The notes below the pieces were generated by a model. The model worked only from the letters and a program-made list of their open reading frames with translations. It was not told where the DNA came from and searched no databases. 64,000 nucleotides of DNA from Nocardioides lianchengensis (GTDB lineage: Bacteria > Actinomycetota > Actinomycetes > Propionibacteriales > Nocardioidaceae), in assembly GCF_900101465.1 (NCBI RefSeq), contig NZ_FMZM01000018.1:36307-100306 (forward strand), read 5' to 3'. Below are positions 9,319 to 19,162 of the stretch, one piece after another; positions within the stretch are counted from its first letter, which is position 1, and each line of letters begins with the position of its first letter. The position numbers were made by a program, and so were the translations under genes.

Positions 9319-10395
9319 GTGACCCAGGTGTCGACGGCCGACCCGCTCGGCCTCGCCGGCCGTCGACGTCGTACGACGGGATGGCTCGCGGGGCTGGTGG
9401 CCGCGCTCCTCGGCACCGTCGTGGTCGCCGTCGGCGTGGGGGCGTTCACCGTCCCGCCGGGCGAGGTGGCCGCGATCATCGGCCACCACCTGCTCGGCTG
9501 GCCGGGCGAGCGCACCTGGAGCGGGCCGGCCGACGCGATCGTCTGGCAGGTCCGGCTCCCCCGCGTGCTGCTCGGGTGCCTCGTCGGCGCCGGGCTCGCG
9601 GTCTGCGGGGTGGCCCTGCAGGCGATGGTCCGCAACCTGCTCGCCGACCCCTACCTGCTCGGCGTGAACTCGGGCGCCTCCAGCGGGGCAGCGGCGGCGA
9701 TCCTGTTCGGGGTCGGCGCCGGGCTGGGCGAGCACGCCCTCCAGGTCAGCGCCTTCCTCGGCGCGCTCGCGGCCTCGGTGCTGGTGTTCCTCGTCGCCCG
9801 GAGCGCCGGTCGGGTCACCTCGGTCCGACTGCTGCTGGCCGGGGTCGCGGTCGGCTACGCGCTGTACGCCGCCACCAGCTTCCTGATCTTCGCCTCCGGC
9901 TCCGCCGAGGGCGCCCGCTCGGTGATGTTCTGGCTCCTCGGATCGCTCGGGTTCGCCCAGTGGAACACCCCCCTGGCCGTGGTCGCCGTCGTCGTCCTCG
10001 GCACCGTGGGTCTGCTGACCGCGTGGGGCCGCCGCCTCGACGCCCTGGCGATCGGCGACGAGACCGCGCACACCCTCGGCGTCTCGCCCGAGGCGTTCCG
10101 GATGCTGCTGCTGGTCGTCGTCGCCCTGTGCATCGGCGTCGTCGTCTCCGCCTCAGGGAGCATCGGCTTCGTCGGCCTCGTCGTCCCCCACCTGGCCCGC
10201 CGGGCCGTCGGCTCGACCCACGTCCGCGCCGTCCCCGTCGCCGCCCTGATGGGCGCCGTCCTGCTCGTCTGGGCCGACGTCGTCGCCCGCGTCCTGCTCC
10301 AGCCCCAGGAGATCCCGATCGGGATCATCACCTCCCTGCTGGGCGCCCCGTTCCTGCTCGTCCTGATCCGCCGCCTCCACGCCACGACCGCCTGA
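9319..10395 (+). CDS. FecCD-family ABC transporter permease
   Basis: A 358-residue permease of the same family as the one at 6842. It has LPRVLLGCLVGAGLAVCGVA, the ADPYLLGVNSGASSGAA loop and GSIGFVGLVVPHLARRAVG. The GTG start at 9319 has GGAG five bases upstream. It opens a second importer operon divergent from the riboswitch-controlled one, followed by a binding protein, an ATPase and a methyltransferase. The cargo is uncertain: an iron, cobalt or corrinoid chelate are all compatible with the family. Confidence 0.9.
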   Translation: MTQVSTADPLGLAGRRRRTTGWLAGLVAALLGTVVVAVGVGAFTVPPGEVAAIIGHHLLGWPGERTWSGPADAIVWQVRLPRVLLGCLVGAGLAVCGVALQAMVRNLLADPYLLGVNSGASSGAAAAILFGVGAGLGEHALQVSAFLGALAASVLVFLVARSAGRVTSVRLLLAGVAVGYALYAATSFLIFASGSAEGARSVMFWLLGSLGFAQWNTPLAVVAVVVLGTVGLLTAWGRRLDALAIGDETAHTLGVSPEAFRMLLLVVVALCIGVVVSASGSIGFVGLVVPHLARRAVGSTHVRAVPVAALMGAVLLVWADVVARVLLQPQEIPIGIITSLLGAPFLLVLIRRLHATTA

Positions 10396-10421
10396 CCCAC
10401 CCGCTGACCCAGGAGTCCGCC

Positions 10422-11413
10422 ATGTCCCGCCCCCTCGCCCCGATCGCCCTCGGCCTGACCCTCGTGGCCGCCCTCGCCGGCTGCGGGGCGGATGCCGACG
10501 AGAACGAGCCCACGTCGACCAGCAGCGGGTCCTACCCCGTGACCGTCGAGAACTGCGGCGCCGACGTGACCTTCGACCGCGCGCCCGAGCGGGTCGTGAT
10601 GCTCAAGAGCGCCGCGGTGCCCTACCTCCACGACCTCGGGGTCATGGACCGGGTCACGGCCCGGGCCGGGCAGTACCCCGCCGACTACTACGACGCCGAG
10701 ACCCTCGCCGAGCTCGACGACATCCCGCTGCTGACCGACGAGCTCGACAGCAGCGGCCACCTGCAGATCTCGAAGGAGGTGGTGATCGCCGAGGAGCCCG
10801 ACCTGGTCCTCGGCCAGGTCGACAACCTCGCTCGCGACACCCTGACCGCGGTCGACATCCCGCTGCTGGAGGAGCCCGCCCTGTGCGACTCCGTCGGCAG
10901 CGAGCGGCCGTCGTACGACGACGTCTCCGAGCAGCTGCGCACCTACGGCCGGGTCTTCGGCCGCGAGGAGCAGGCCGAGACCGCGGTGACCGCTCTCCAG
11001 GAGCGGCTGGCGCAGGTCGAGGCGCAGGTCGGCGAGCCCTCCGGGCGCACCGCCGCCGTCCTCTACCCGACCGTCGGCGGCGGCGTGACCTACGCCTACG
11101 GCAACCGGTCGATGGCCGACCCGCAGCTGGCGGCCGCCGGGCTGCAGAACGTCTTCGCCGACGTCGACGAGCGGGTCTTCGAGGTGACCCTCGAGGAGCT
11201 CCTCGGGCGGGACCCTGACGTCCTGGTGCTGCTCCACAGCGACGGCGACCCCGACGCGGTCGAGGCCGCCGTCACCGACCTGCCGGGCGCCGACGAGCTC
11301 ACCGCCGTCCGCAACGGCGACCTGATGCCGCAGCTGTTCAACTTCACCGAGCCGCCCAGCCCGCTGTCGGTCGAGGGCCTGGAGCGGATCGTCGAGCGCT
11401 TCGGCGACGGCTC

Positions 11414-11417
<4 letters not shown>
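10422..11417 (+). CDS. ABC transporter substrate-binding lipoprotein (FepB/BtuF type)
   Basis: A 331-residue lipoprotein with a signal peptide ending in the lipobox VAALAGC near residue 23. The mature domain starts VTVENCGADVTFDRAPERVV, close in pattern to the paralogue at 7870. The start at 10422 has AGGAG upstream. Its stop overlaps the GTG start of the ATPase (GTGA). It is the ligand-recognition part of the second importer; the ligand cannot be read from the sequence. Confidence 0.9.
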
Positions 11418-12207
<790 letters not shown>

Positions 12208-12211
<4 letters not shown>

Positions 12212-12891
12212 CCGATCCGCTGCAGGCCACCATCAACGACTACTGGACCGAGCGCGCCCCGTCGTACGACGACTACCAGCAGCGCCCCGAGCGCCGCGAC
12301 CTCGACGCGAAGGTCTGGAGCGCGATCTGGTCCGCCGCGCTGCCCGAGGCGCCCGCCGACGTCCTGGACGTCGGCACCGGCAGCGGCCACGTCGCGTTCC
12401 TGCTCGCCGACCTCGGCCACCGGGTCACCGGCTCCGATCTGTCCGACGGCATGCTCGAGCGGGCCCGGGAGCATGCGGCGACCCGCCGTACGGCGCCCCG
12501 GTTCGTGGTCGCCGACGCCGTCGCCCCCGACTTCCCGGACGCGTCCTTCGACGCCGTCACCGGCCGCTACGTCATGTGGACGCTCCGCGACCCCGAGGCC
12601 GCGGTCCGCAGCTGGGTCCGGCTGCTCCGGCCCGGCGGCGTCGTCGCGATGGCCGACAGCACCTGGTTCACCGACGGTCTCGGGAGCCTGTACGGCGAGC
12701 GTCCCGCCGCCACCCTCCCCCTTGCCGACGCCCGCTGCATCGACGAGACCGCGGACGTCCTGCGCCACGGCGGCCTGGTCGACGTCCTGGTCGAGCCGCT
12801 GGAGTCGGTGCTCGAGCTGGACCGCTCCCACGGCGTCGCACCCGGCCACGACGTCCAGCTGCAGTACCTGGTCACCGGGCGCCGCCCCTGA
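12208..12891 (+). CDS. Class I SAM-dependent methyltransferase
   Basis: A 227-residue Rossmann-fold methyltransferase. Motif I is VLDVGTGSGHVAFLLADLG near residue 52, followed by GSDLSDGMLERARE and the post-motif RPGGVVAMADS. N-terminal YWTERAPSYDDY is typical of small-molecule methylases of the UbiE/Methyltransf_11 type. Its start overlaps the ATPase stop by four bases, so it belongs to the second importer operon; it may modify the imported chelate or its ligand. The last codons form one arm of a hairpin terminator. Confidence 0.85.
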
Positions 12892-12900
12892 GCGGCGCCC
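12877..12900 (+). terminator. Hairpin terminator overlapping the methyltransferase stop
   Basis: GGGCGCCGC at 12877 pairs perfectly with GCGGCGCCC at 12892 around a six-base loop that contains the stop codon. There is no T run, as is common in actinobacteria. It lies between the convergent methyltransferase and idi genes. Confidence 0.5.
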
Positions 12901-12928
12901 GCCACGACGCTCAGCCCGCCCCGGGCCG

Positions 12929-13468
12929 TCAGGCGTACGGCGAGCCGGCGCCCAGCTGGTCGACCTGCTCCACGAACCAGGGGCTGAGGGTCCACGGCGC
13001 CCGTCGTACGACGAGCGCGACGTCGGCCGGATCGGCCCACACGTGCTCCGCGACCTCGTCGGGGCGGGGCGCCGGCTCCTGGTCGGTCGAGGCGAAGAAG
13101 ACCGGGCAGACCTCGTTCTCGACGACGCCTCCGGCGTCCACGGCCCGGTAGCGGAAGTCCGGCAGGGCCGGACGCACGTCGACGACCGCGATGCCGAGCT
13201 CGTGCGCGGCGTACCGGTGCACGGCGTCGACCGGGTCCTCGCCGGGGCGCGGGTGGCCGCAGAAGGAGTTGGTCCACACGCCGGGCCAGGTCCGCTTCGC
13301 CAGCGCGCGGCGGGTCATCAGCAGCCGACCCGCGCGGTCGAAGAGGTGACACGAGAACGCCAGGTGCAACGGCGTGCTCGTCCCGTGCACGTCCGCCCGT
13401 GCGTGCGTCCCGACGGGCGCGCCGTCGTCGTCCAGGAGGACCACCAGGTCCTCGGTCACCGCGGTCAT
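12929..13468 (-). CDS. idi: Isopentenyl-diphosphate delta-isomerase, type 1
   Basis: A 179-residue NUDIX-fold enzyme that interconverts isopentenyl and dimethylallyl diphosphate. It has the family motif TNSFCGHPRPGE with the catalytic cysteine, the metal-site segment AVHRYAAHELGI, and a second conserved block ENEVCPVFFA. The start at 13468 is preferred over the in-frame ATG at 13474 because GGGAG sits directly before the latter but six bases before the former. It is divergent from the UbiA gene, so it plausibly supplies allylic diphosphates to that neighbouring locus. Confidence 0.92.
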   Translation of the reverse strand: MTAVTEDLVVLLDDDGAPVGTHARADVHGTSTPLHLAFSCHLFDRAGRLLMTRRALAKRTWPGVWTNSFCGHPRPGEDPVDAVHRYAAHELGIAVVDVRPALPDFRYRAVDAGGVVENEVCPVFFASTDQEPAPRPDEVAEHVWADPADVALVVRRAPWTLSPWFVEQVDQLGAGSPYA

Positions 13469-13593
13469 CGGCATCTCCCTCACCCGTCCCCCTCGGGTAA
13501 CCCCGCGGCGCCGCCCGCACGCGTCCGTCCCCCGACCGTGTGGACGCCGGGCCCGAGGGGCACCGGTCACCCGAGGGACGCGGGGGCCGGACG

Positions 13594-14448
13594 ATGACGA
13601 GTGGGACTGACCGGACGTCAGCCGTGGCGCCGCGACCAGCCGGTCCGCGCGACCGCGTGCTGGGACTCCTGCAGTCGTCCCACCCGGGTCCGGCCGTGGC
13701 CGTCTCGCTCGTGGCGACCCTCCTCGCGGTGGCCGCCGACCAGCCGCCCGGCACGGTCGCCCTGGTCGGCACGGCGGTCGCGTCCGGGCAGCTGACCGTC
13801 GGCTGGGGCAACGACCTCGTCGACGTCGCCCGGGATCGCGCCACCGGACGCCCCGACAAGCCGATCGCCCGGGGACTCGTCCCGGCGCGGCTGGTGGCCG
13901 GGGCGACCGGGATCGCCGCCGTCGCCTGCCTCGTCCTCTCCCTCGCCCTCGGCTGGCGGGCCGCCCTGGCGCACCTCACCTGCCTCGTGCTCGCGCACGC
14001 CTACAACCTCGGGCTGAAGACCGGTCCCTGGTCCTGGCTCCCGTACGCCGGCGCCTTCGGCCTGCTGCCCGCCGTCGCGACCGCCGCGGAGCCCGCGACC
14101 CGGTGGCCCGCGTGGTGGGCCGTGGCCGCCGGGGCGGCCCTGGGCGTCGGCGCCCACCTGGTCAACGCCCTCCCCGACCTCGCCGACGACGAGCGGACCG
14201 GCGTCCGCGGACTGCCGCACCGGCTCGGGGCGGCCCGGGCGCGGGTCGCCGCGGCCGTGCTCCTCGCCGCCGCGTCCGTCCTGGCCACGCTCGGTCCCGG
14301 CGACCCGCCCGCCTGGGCGTTCGCCGTGCTCGTCGCCGTCGCCCTGCTGAGCCTCGTCGCCCTCCGCGGCGCCGGCCGGTGGCCGTTCCGCGCGGCCATG
14401 GCCGTGGCCCTCCTCGACGTCGTCCTGCTCGTCGCGAGCGGCGCATGA
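13594..14448 (+). CDS. UbiA-family prenyltransferase (SCO3242-like)
   Basis: A 284-residue membrane protein with eight to nine helices. The first Asp-rich motif is NDLVDVARDRATGRPDKPIA near residue 75, which binds prenyl diphosphate through magnesium. The second is LVNALPDLADDERTGVRGLP near residue 190. This places it in the UbiA superfamily of aromatic or lipid prenyltransferases. The ATG at 13594 was chosen over a GTG 18 codons upstream because the extra residues are non-helical and proline-rich. It heads the polyketide operon and is divergent from idi. Confidence 0.87.
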   Translation: MTSGTDRTSAVAPRPAGPRDRVLGLLQSSHPGPAVAVSLVATLLAVAADQPPGTVALVGTAVASGQLTVGWGNDLVDVARDRATGRPDKPIARGLVPARLVAGATGIAAVACLVLSLALGWRAALAHLTCLVLAHAYNLGLKTGPWSWLPYAGAFGLLPAVATAAEPATRWPAWWAVAAGAALGVGAHLVNALPDLADDERTGVRGLPHRLGAARARVAAAVLLAAASVLATLGPGDPPAWAFAVLVAVALLSLVALRGAGRWPFRAAMAVALLDVVLLVASGA

Positions 14449-14482
14449 CCTCCCCCCGACCCCTCACCGAGAAGAGCCGACC

Positions 14483-15559
14483 ATGCGCATCCTGAGCGTC
14501 CGCGGCACCCTGCCCGAGCACCGCTACTCCCAGGCCGAGATCACCGCGTCCTTCGTCGACACGATGCTGCGCGGCCGGGTGAGCCGCGCCGTCGTGGAGC
14601 GCTTCCACGCGCATGCCGGCGTCGACACCCGGCACACCGCGCTGCCCCTGGAGCAGTACGGCGCGCTGCCGGACTTCGGGGCGGCGAACGACGCCTTCAT
14701 CTCCGCCGGTGTCGAGCTCGGCGCCCGCGCCGTGGTGGACGCGCTGAAGGCGGTCGACCTGGTCCCGTCCGACGTCGACCTGATCATCTCCGCGACGGTC
14801 ACCGGCCTGGCCGTGCCCTCCCTCGACGCCCGCGTCGCGGGCCTGATCGGGCTGCGCGAGGACGTCGTGCGAGTGCCGATCGTCGGACTCGGGTGCGTGG
14901 CCGGAGCCGCCGGCGTCGCCCGACTGCACGACTACCTGGTCGGTCACCCGGACGCGATCGCGGTCCTGATGAGCGTCGAGCTCTGCTCGCTCACCCTCCA
15001 GCGCGACGACTCGTCGGTGGCCAACCTGGTCGCCAGCGGTCTCTTCGGCGACGGCGCCGCCGCGGTGGTGGCCGCCGGGTCTGCCCGGGCCGCGCAGCTG
15101 CCCCCGCCCGCGTGGCCGCAGCCCGAGGTGGTCGCGACCCGCAGCCGGCTCTACCCCGACTCCGAGCGCACGATGGGCTGGGACGTCGGCGCCGGCGGGC
15201 TGAAGATCGTCCTCGACAGCGCCGTCCCCGACGTCGTGCGGCGCTACGTCGGCGCCGACGTCGACGGGTTCCTCGCCGACCAGGGCCTGACCCGCGACGA
15301 CGTCGAGTTCTACGTCGCCCACCCCGGCGGGCCCAAGGTGCTGGAGGCGCTCCAGGACACGCTGGGCGTCGACCGTGAGACGCTCGGGGTCACCTGGGAG
15401 TCGCTGCGGCGGATCGGCAACCTGTCCTCGGCCTCGGTCCTGCACGTCCTGGCGGACACCCTCCGCGACCGGCCGCCACGACCGGGATCGCTCGGCCTGA
15501 TGCTGGCCATGGGCCCCGGCTTCTGCTCCGAGCTGGTGCTGCTGCGGGTGCCCGCGTGA
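14483..15559 (+). CDS. Type III polyketide synthase
   Basis: A 358-residue thiolase-fold homodimeric synthase that condenses an acyl-CoA starter with malonyl-CoA units. The catalytic triad is visible: Cys138 in VGLGCVAGAAG, His280 in FYVAHPGGPK and Asn313 in RRIGNLSSAS. The C-terminal GPGFCSELVLLR is also conserved. Its stop overlaps the start of the ICMT-like gene by four bases. The synthase / methyltransferase / flavoprotein order resembles the srsABC phenolic-lipid operon of Streptomyces griseus, so an alkylresorcinol or alkylpyrone product is likely; chain length and starter cannot be read here. Confidence 0.93.
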   Translation: MRILSVRGTLPEHRYSQAEITASFVDTMLRGRVSRAVVERFHAHAGVDTRHTALPLEQYGALPDFGAANDAFISAGVELGARAVVDALKAVDLVPSDVDLIISATVTGLAVPSLDARVAGLIGLREDVVRVPIVGLGCVAGAAGVARLHDYLVGHPDAIAVLMSVELCSLTLQRDDSSVANLVASGLFGDGAAAVVAAGSARAAQLPPPAWPQPEVVATRSRLYPDSERTMGWDVGAGGLKIVLDSAVPDVVRRYVGADVDGFLADQGLTRDDVEFYVAHPGGPKVLEALQDTLGVDRETLGVTWESLRRIGNLSSASVLHVLADTLRDRPPRPGSLGLMLAMGPGFCSELVLLRVPA

Positions 15560-16080
15560 GCAGCGAGGCGCTCTACGTCGTCCTCGTCGTGCTGGTCGGT
15601 CTCGAGCGGCTGGCCGAGGTGGCCGTCTCCCGGCGCAACGCCGCCTGGGCCTTCGAGCGCGGCGGCGTCGAGTCGGGACGCGGCCACTTCCCGGTCATGG
15701 TGGTGCTGCACGTCGGCCTGCTGGTCGGCTGCGTCGTCGAGGTGCTGGTCGCGGACCGGCCGTTCGTCCCGGCGCTGGGCTGGACGATGCTGGCCCTGGT
15801 CCTCGCCAGCCAGGTCGTCCGGTGGTGGTGCATCGCGTCCCTCGGCCGGCAGTGGAACACCCGCGTCATCGTCGTGCCCGGCCTCCCGCTGGTGCGGTCC
15901 GGCCCCTACCGCTTCCTCCCCCACCCCAACTACCTGGTGGTGGTCATCGAGGGTGCGGCTCTGCCCTTGGTGCACGGCGCCTGGGTCACCGCCGTCGTCT
16001 TCAGCGTCGCCAACGCCGCGCTCCTGACCGTCCGGATCCGGGCCGAGGAGCGCGCCCTGACCGCGGCGGTGGCCGCGTGA
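15556..16080 (+). CDS. Isoprenylcysteine carboxyl methyltransferase family protein
   Basis: A 174-residue membrane methyltransferase of the ICMT/PEMT type with four to five helices. The conserved SAM-binding C-terminal part reads SGPYRFLPHPNYLVV near residue 115, followed by the RAEERAL tail. Bacterial members beside type III polyketide synthases methylate hydroxyls of phenolic lipids rather than protein cysteines. The GTG start overlaps the synthase stop, and its own stop overlaps the flavoprotein start. Confidence 0.88.
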   Translation: MSSEALYVVLVVLVGLERLAEVAVSRRNAAWAFERGGVESGRGHFPVMVVLHVGLLVGCVVEVLVADRPFVPALGWTMLALVLASQVVRWWCIASLGRQWNTRVIVVPGLPLVRSGPYRFLPHPNYLVVVIEGAALPLVHGAWVTAVVFSVANAALLTVRIRAEERALTAAVAA

Positions 16081-17120
16081 GCGTCCGACGGATCGACCTG
16101 CTCGTCGCCGGTGGTGGACCCGCCGGCCTGGTCACCGCGCTGCACGCCGCGCGAGCGGGCCTGGACGTCGAGGTGTGGGAGCCGCGGCCGGGAGCCGTGG
16201 ACAAGGCCTGCGGCGAGGGGCTGATGCCGGGCGCGCTCGCCGGGCTGCTCGAGCTGGGCGTCGACCCGTCCGGCCACGACTTCCGCGGCATCCGCTACGT
16301 CTCCGGTCCGCGCGCGGCCAGCGCCGACTTCCGGCACGGGTCCGGGCGCGGCATCCGCCGTACCGTCCTGCACGACGCGCTCACCCGCGCGGTGCTCGCC
16401 GCGGGCGCCCGGGTGGAGCAGCGGACGGTGGGCGCGGTCCGGCAGGACGACGAGGAGGTCCGGACCGACCACGTCCGGGCCCGCTACCTGATCGCGGCCG
16501 ACGGCCTGCACTCCCCCGTCCGCCGGGCGCTCGGGCTCGACCGTCCGACGACCCGCCACCCGCGGTTCGGCCTGCGCCAGCACTTCGCGGTCGCGCCGTG
16601 GTCGCCGTACGTCGAGGTGCACTGGGCCCCCGCCGTGGAGGCCTACGTGACGCCGGTGGCCCCCGACCTGGTCGGCGTGGCCGTGCTGTCCTCGGCCAAG
16701 GCGTCGTACGACGCGCGCCTCGACGCGCTCCCCGGGCTGCGCGACCGGCTGGGCTGCGCCGAGCCGGCCAGCGTCGTGCGGGGGGCCGGTCCGCTGCGGC
16801 AGGAGGCCAGCCGCCGGGTCGCCGGGCGGGTGCTGCTGGTCGGCGACGCCGGCGGCTACGTCGACGCACTGACCGGCGAGGGCCTGGCCCTGGCCTTCGC
16901 CCAGGCGCGGGCCGCCGTCGGCGCCCTGGTCGTCGACGACCCGGAGCGCTACGAGCGCGACTGGGTCCGGCTCACCCGCCGCTACCGCTGGCTCACCGGG
17001 GCCCTGCTCACCGGCACCCGATCGCGGGCCGCGCGACGCGCGATCGTGCCGGCCGCCCGGGTGCTGCCCTGGGTCTTCGACGGCGCGGTCAACTCCCTCG
17101 CGCGGCCGGTGGGCCACTGA
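16077..17120 (+). CDS. FAD-dependent oxidoreductase (geranylgeranyl-reductase / monooxygenase type)
   Basis: A 347-residue flavoprotein. The N-terminal dinucleotide motif is VAGGGPAGLVTALHAARAG, a second FAD contact is LIAADGLHSPVRRALG near residue 140, and the GD motif is VLLVGDAGGYVDALTGEG near residue 255. This pattern fits the geranylgeranyl reductase / p-hydroxybenzoate hydroxylase superfamily. In the operon it may hydroxylate a polyketide ring or reduce a prenyl chain. Its last 32 bases overlap, head to head, the 3' end of the leftward phosphatase gene. Confidence 0.88.
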   Translation: MSVRRIDLLVAGGGPAGLVTALHAARAGLDVEVWEPRPGAVDKACGEGLMPGALAGLLELGVDPSGHDFRGIRYVSGPRAASADFRHGSGRGIRRTVLHDALTRAVLAAGARVEQRTVGAVRQDDEEVRTDHVRARYLIAADGLHSPVRRALGLDRPTTRHPRFGLRQHFAVAPWSPYVEVHWAPAVEAYVTPVAPDLVGVAVLSSAKASYDARLDALPGLRDRLGCAEPASVVRGAGPLRQEASRRVAGRVLLVGDAGGYVDALTGEGLALAFAQARAAVGALVVDDPERYERDWVRLTRRYRWLTGALLTGTRSRAARRAIVPAARVLPWVFDGAVNSLARPVGH

Positions 17121-18258
17121 CGTCGCTGGAGCGGGCGGCGAGGGTGACCACCGCGATGTCGTCGGCGGCGACGCCGCGCTGGTAGCGCAGCACCTCCTCG
17201 GTGATGGCGTCGGTGATGGCCCGGGGGTCGTGCGGCCCACCGGCGATGAGCCGCTCCAGACGGGACTCCCCGAACAGTCCGTCCTCGCCCCGCGCCTCCG
17301 TGACGCCGTCGGTGTAGAGGGTGAGCGTCTCGTCGCGCAGCAGGTGCGTGACGGTGGTGAAGCCGGTCGTCTCGAGGAGCCCGATCGGGCTCCCGAAGAC
17401 CCCGAGCTCGTGGACGAGACCGGTCGCGGCGTCGCGGAGCAGGGCCGGTGGGTGGCCGGCCAGGGCGAGGCGGACCTCCCAGGCCTCCCCGTGGCGGGCC
17501 AGGAACGCCACGACGACCGTGCAGTAGTGGTCGGTGCCGTGCGCTCGCAGGGCCCGGTCCAGGCGCCGGAGCAGGTCGCTCGGGTCCGGGTGGTCGAGGG
17601 CCAGGGCGCGCGTGGTGTAGCGGACGAAGGACGTCACGGCCGCTGCCGACGCGCCCTTGCCGCTGACGTCGCCCAGCACGACGCACCACGCGTCGGCAGC
17701 GACCTGGAAGACGTCGTAGAAGTCGCCGCCGACCATGGTCCCGTCACCCGCGGGGCGGTAGGCGGCGGCGATCGTGAGGTGCGGGATCTCGGGCGGCGCC
17801 GGCGGGATCAGGGTCTGCTGCAGCGTCTGGGCCAGGGCCGTCGCCGCACTGCGCGCCTGCTCGGCGGCCCGGGTCGCCACCAGGAGGTCCTGCTCGTAGC
17901 GGTGGCGGTCGCGCACCTCGAAGAGCACGACGCGTACGGCGGGGTCGCCCGCCGACGTGGACGCGTTGAGCAGGACCGGGACGCGGCCGCCGTCGGGGCG
18001 CAGCAGGTCGAGGGCGACCTCGCGGACGACCCCGTCGTGCTCGAGCATGGGGAGCAGGTGGGTCTCCAGCAGGATGCGACCGCCGACCGTCAGCAGCGAG
18101 GCCAGCGTCGCGGTCCCGACCAGCTCGCCCACCGGGCGCCCCACGAGGCGCGCCAGCTCCGCGTTCGCGTGGCGCACCGGACCCTCCGGCCCGGCCAGCA
18201 CGGCGTAGCCGCAGGGCGCGTCGTCGAACAGGCGGCGGAGGTCGTCGATCTCCGTCAT
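17089..18258 (-). CDS. PAS-PP2C serine phosphatase, RsbP-like
   Basis: A 389-residue protein with an N-terminal PAS domain (about residues 8-125, starting DDAPCGYAVLAGPEG), a short coiled segment (residues 130-155), and a C-terminal SpoIIE/PP2C domain. Metal-binding motifs GGDFYDVF, LGDVSGKG, TDGVTEARGEDG and DDIAVVTLAA are present. This is the architecture of B. subtilis RsbP, the energy-stress phosphatase that dephosphorylates RsbV to release sigma B. It lies seven bases after an RsbQ-like hydrolase gene, as in the rsbQP operon. Its 3' end overlaps the converging flavoprotein gene by 32 bases. Confidence 0.88.
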   Translation of the reverse strand: MTEIDDLRRLFDDAPCGYAVLAGPEGPVRHANAELARLVGRPVGELVGTATLASLLTVGGRILLETHLLPMLEHDGVVREVALDLLRPDGGRVPVLLNASTSAGDPAVRVVLFEVRDRHRYEQDLLVATRAAEQARSAATALAQTLQQTLIPPAPPEIPHLTIAAAYRPAGDGTMVGGDFYDVFQVAADAWCVVLGDVSGKGASAAAVTSFVRYTTRALALDHPDPSDLLRRLDRALRAHGTDHYCTVVVAFLARHGEAWEVRLALAGHPPALLRDAATGLVHELGVFGSPIGLLETTGFTTVTHLLRDETLTLYTDGVTEARGEDGLFGESRLERLIAGGPHDPRAITDAITEEVLRYQRGVAADDIAVVTLAARSSDVSGPPAARGS

Positions 18259-18265
18259 CGCGACC

Positions 18266-19069
18266 TCACCGCGGCGCGGGGACCAGGAAGCGCCGGACGA
18301 CCTCGGCGGTCTCCGCCGGGGCGGTCAGGTGGGGACAGTGGCCCCGCGTGTCGATCACCTCGAGCACGGCGCCCGGGATGCTGTCGCGGACGAAGGCGCC
18401 CGCGGTCAGCGGCGCGACCGAGTCCTGGGCCGCCTGGACTACCAGGGTCGGGGCCGTCACCCGGGGGAGGTCGGCGCGGTTGTCGCCCCGGAAGGTCACG
18501 GCGGCGAACTCGGCCGCGACGTCCGGCCGGGTGCGACAGAACGACGCCTCCAGCTCGCCGTGGGTGTCCGACGACGGGTCGCCGGCGACGAGCGTCGCCA
18601 GCGGGTCCTGCCAGCCGAGGTGGTTGCGGCTCATCAGACCGAGCAGGTCGTCGATGTCGTCCGCGGCGAACCCGCCGACGTACTCACCGTCGTCGAGGTA
18701 GCGCGCGGAGGGCGTGACCAGGACCAGACGCTCGACGAGGTCCGGGCGGGCCACCTGGACCAGGACGGAGATCATCGCCGACACCGAGTGGCCGACCAGC
18801 GTCACGGGACCGAGGGCGAGCTCGTCCAACAGCGCCGCGAGGTCGTCCCGGTAGCCCTCCAGGCGCCCGTGACGCACCGTGTCGTACGACGCCGGATCCG
18901 CCTCGCCGGAGCCCGGGAGGTCCAGCAGCACCACCCGGTGGTCGACCTCGAACGCGGGAGCGAGGTGGCGCCACATGTGCTGTCCGCAGCCGAACCCGTG
19001 CACCAGGACCACCACCGGCGCGTCCGCCGGCCCGCGCACGGACACGTTCAGCATCCGCGCGCGTGACAT
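18266..19069 (-). CDS. rsbQ: Alpha/beta hydrolase, RsbQ-like stress activator
   Basis: A 267-residue alpha/beta hydrolase that matches RsbQ along its length: GFGCGQHMWRHLAPAFE, DHRVVLLDLPGSGEAD, the nucleophile elbow GHSVSA, the acid region AAQDSVAP and the catalytic histidine in RGHCPHL. In B. subtilis RsbQ hydrolyses a small hydrophobic ligand and binds the PAS domain of RsbP to switch it on. Here it is the first gene of a leftward pair with the RsbP-like phosphatase, which strengthens the call. It is divergent from the anti-sigma/sigma pair. Confidence 0.88.
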   Translation of the reverse strand: MSRARMLNVSVRGPADAPVVVLVHGFGCGQHMWRHLAPAFEVDHRVVLLDLPGSGEADPASYDTVRHGRLEGYRDDLAALLDELALGPVTLVGHSVSAMISVLVQVARPDLVERLVLVTPSARYLDDGEYVGGFAADDIDDLLGLMSRNHLGWQDPLATLVAGDPSSDTHGELEASFCRTRPDVAAEFAAVTFRGDNRADLPRVTAPTLVVQAAQDSVAPLTAGAFVRDSIPGAVLEVIDTRGHCPHLTAPAETAEVVRRFLVPAPR

Positions 19070-19096
19070 GCGGAGAACCTAGCCGACCTCGGCCCC

Positions 19097-19122
19097 GTTC
19101 TCCCTTCCCGCGGCCCGGGTGA
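19097..19122 (+). promoter_or_regulatory. Possible SigB/SigF-type promoter for the anti-sigma/sigma operon
   Basis: GTTC and GGGTGA are separated by 16 bases, close to the SigB/SigF consensus GTTT-N14-17-GGGTAT/A, and lie about 40 bases before the anti-sigma start. Two positions deviate from consensus. If real, the sigma factor autoregulates its own operon, as known for B. subtilis sigB and mycobacterial sigF. Confidence 0.35.
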
Positions 19123-19162
19123 CCTAGGGTTCACGCGAGGCACCTGCGACGAAGGACGAACG

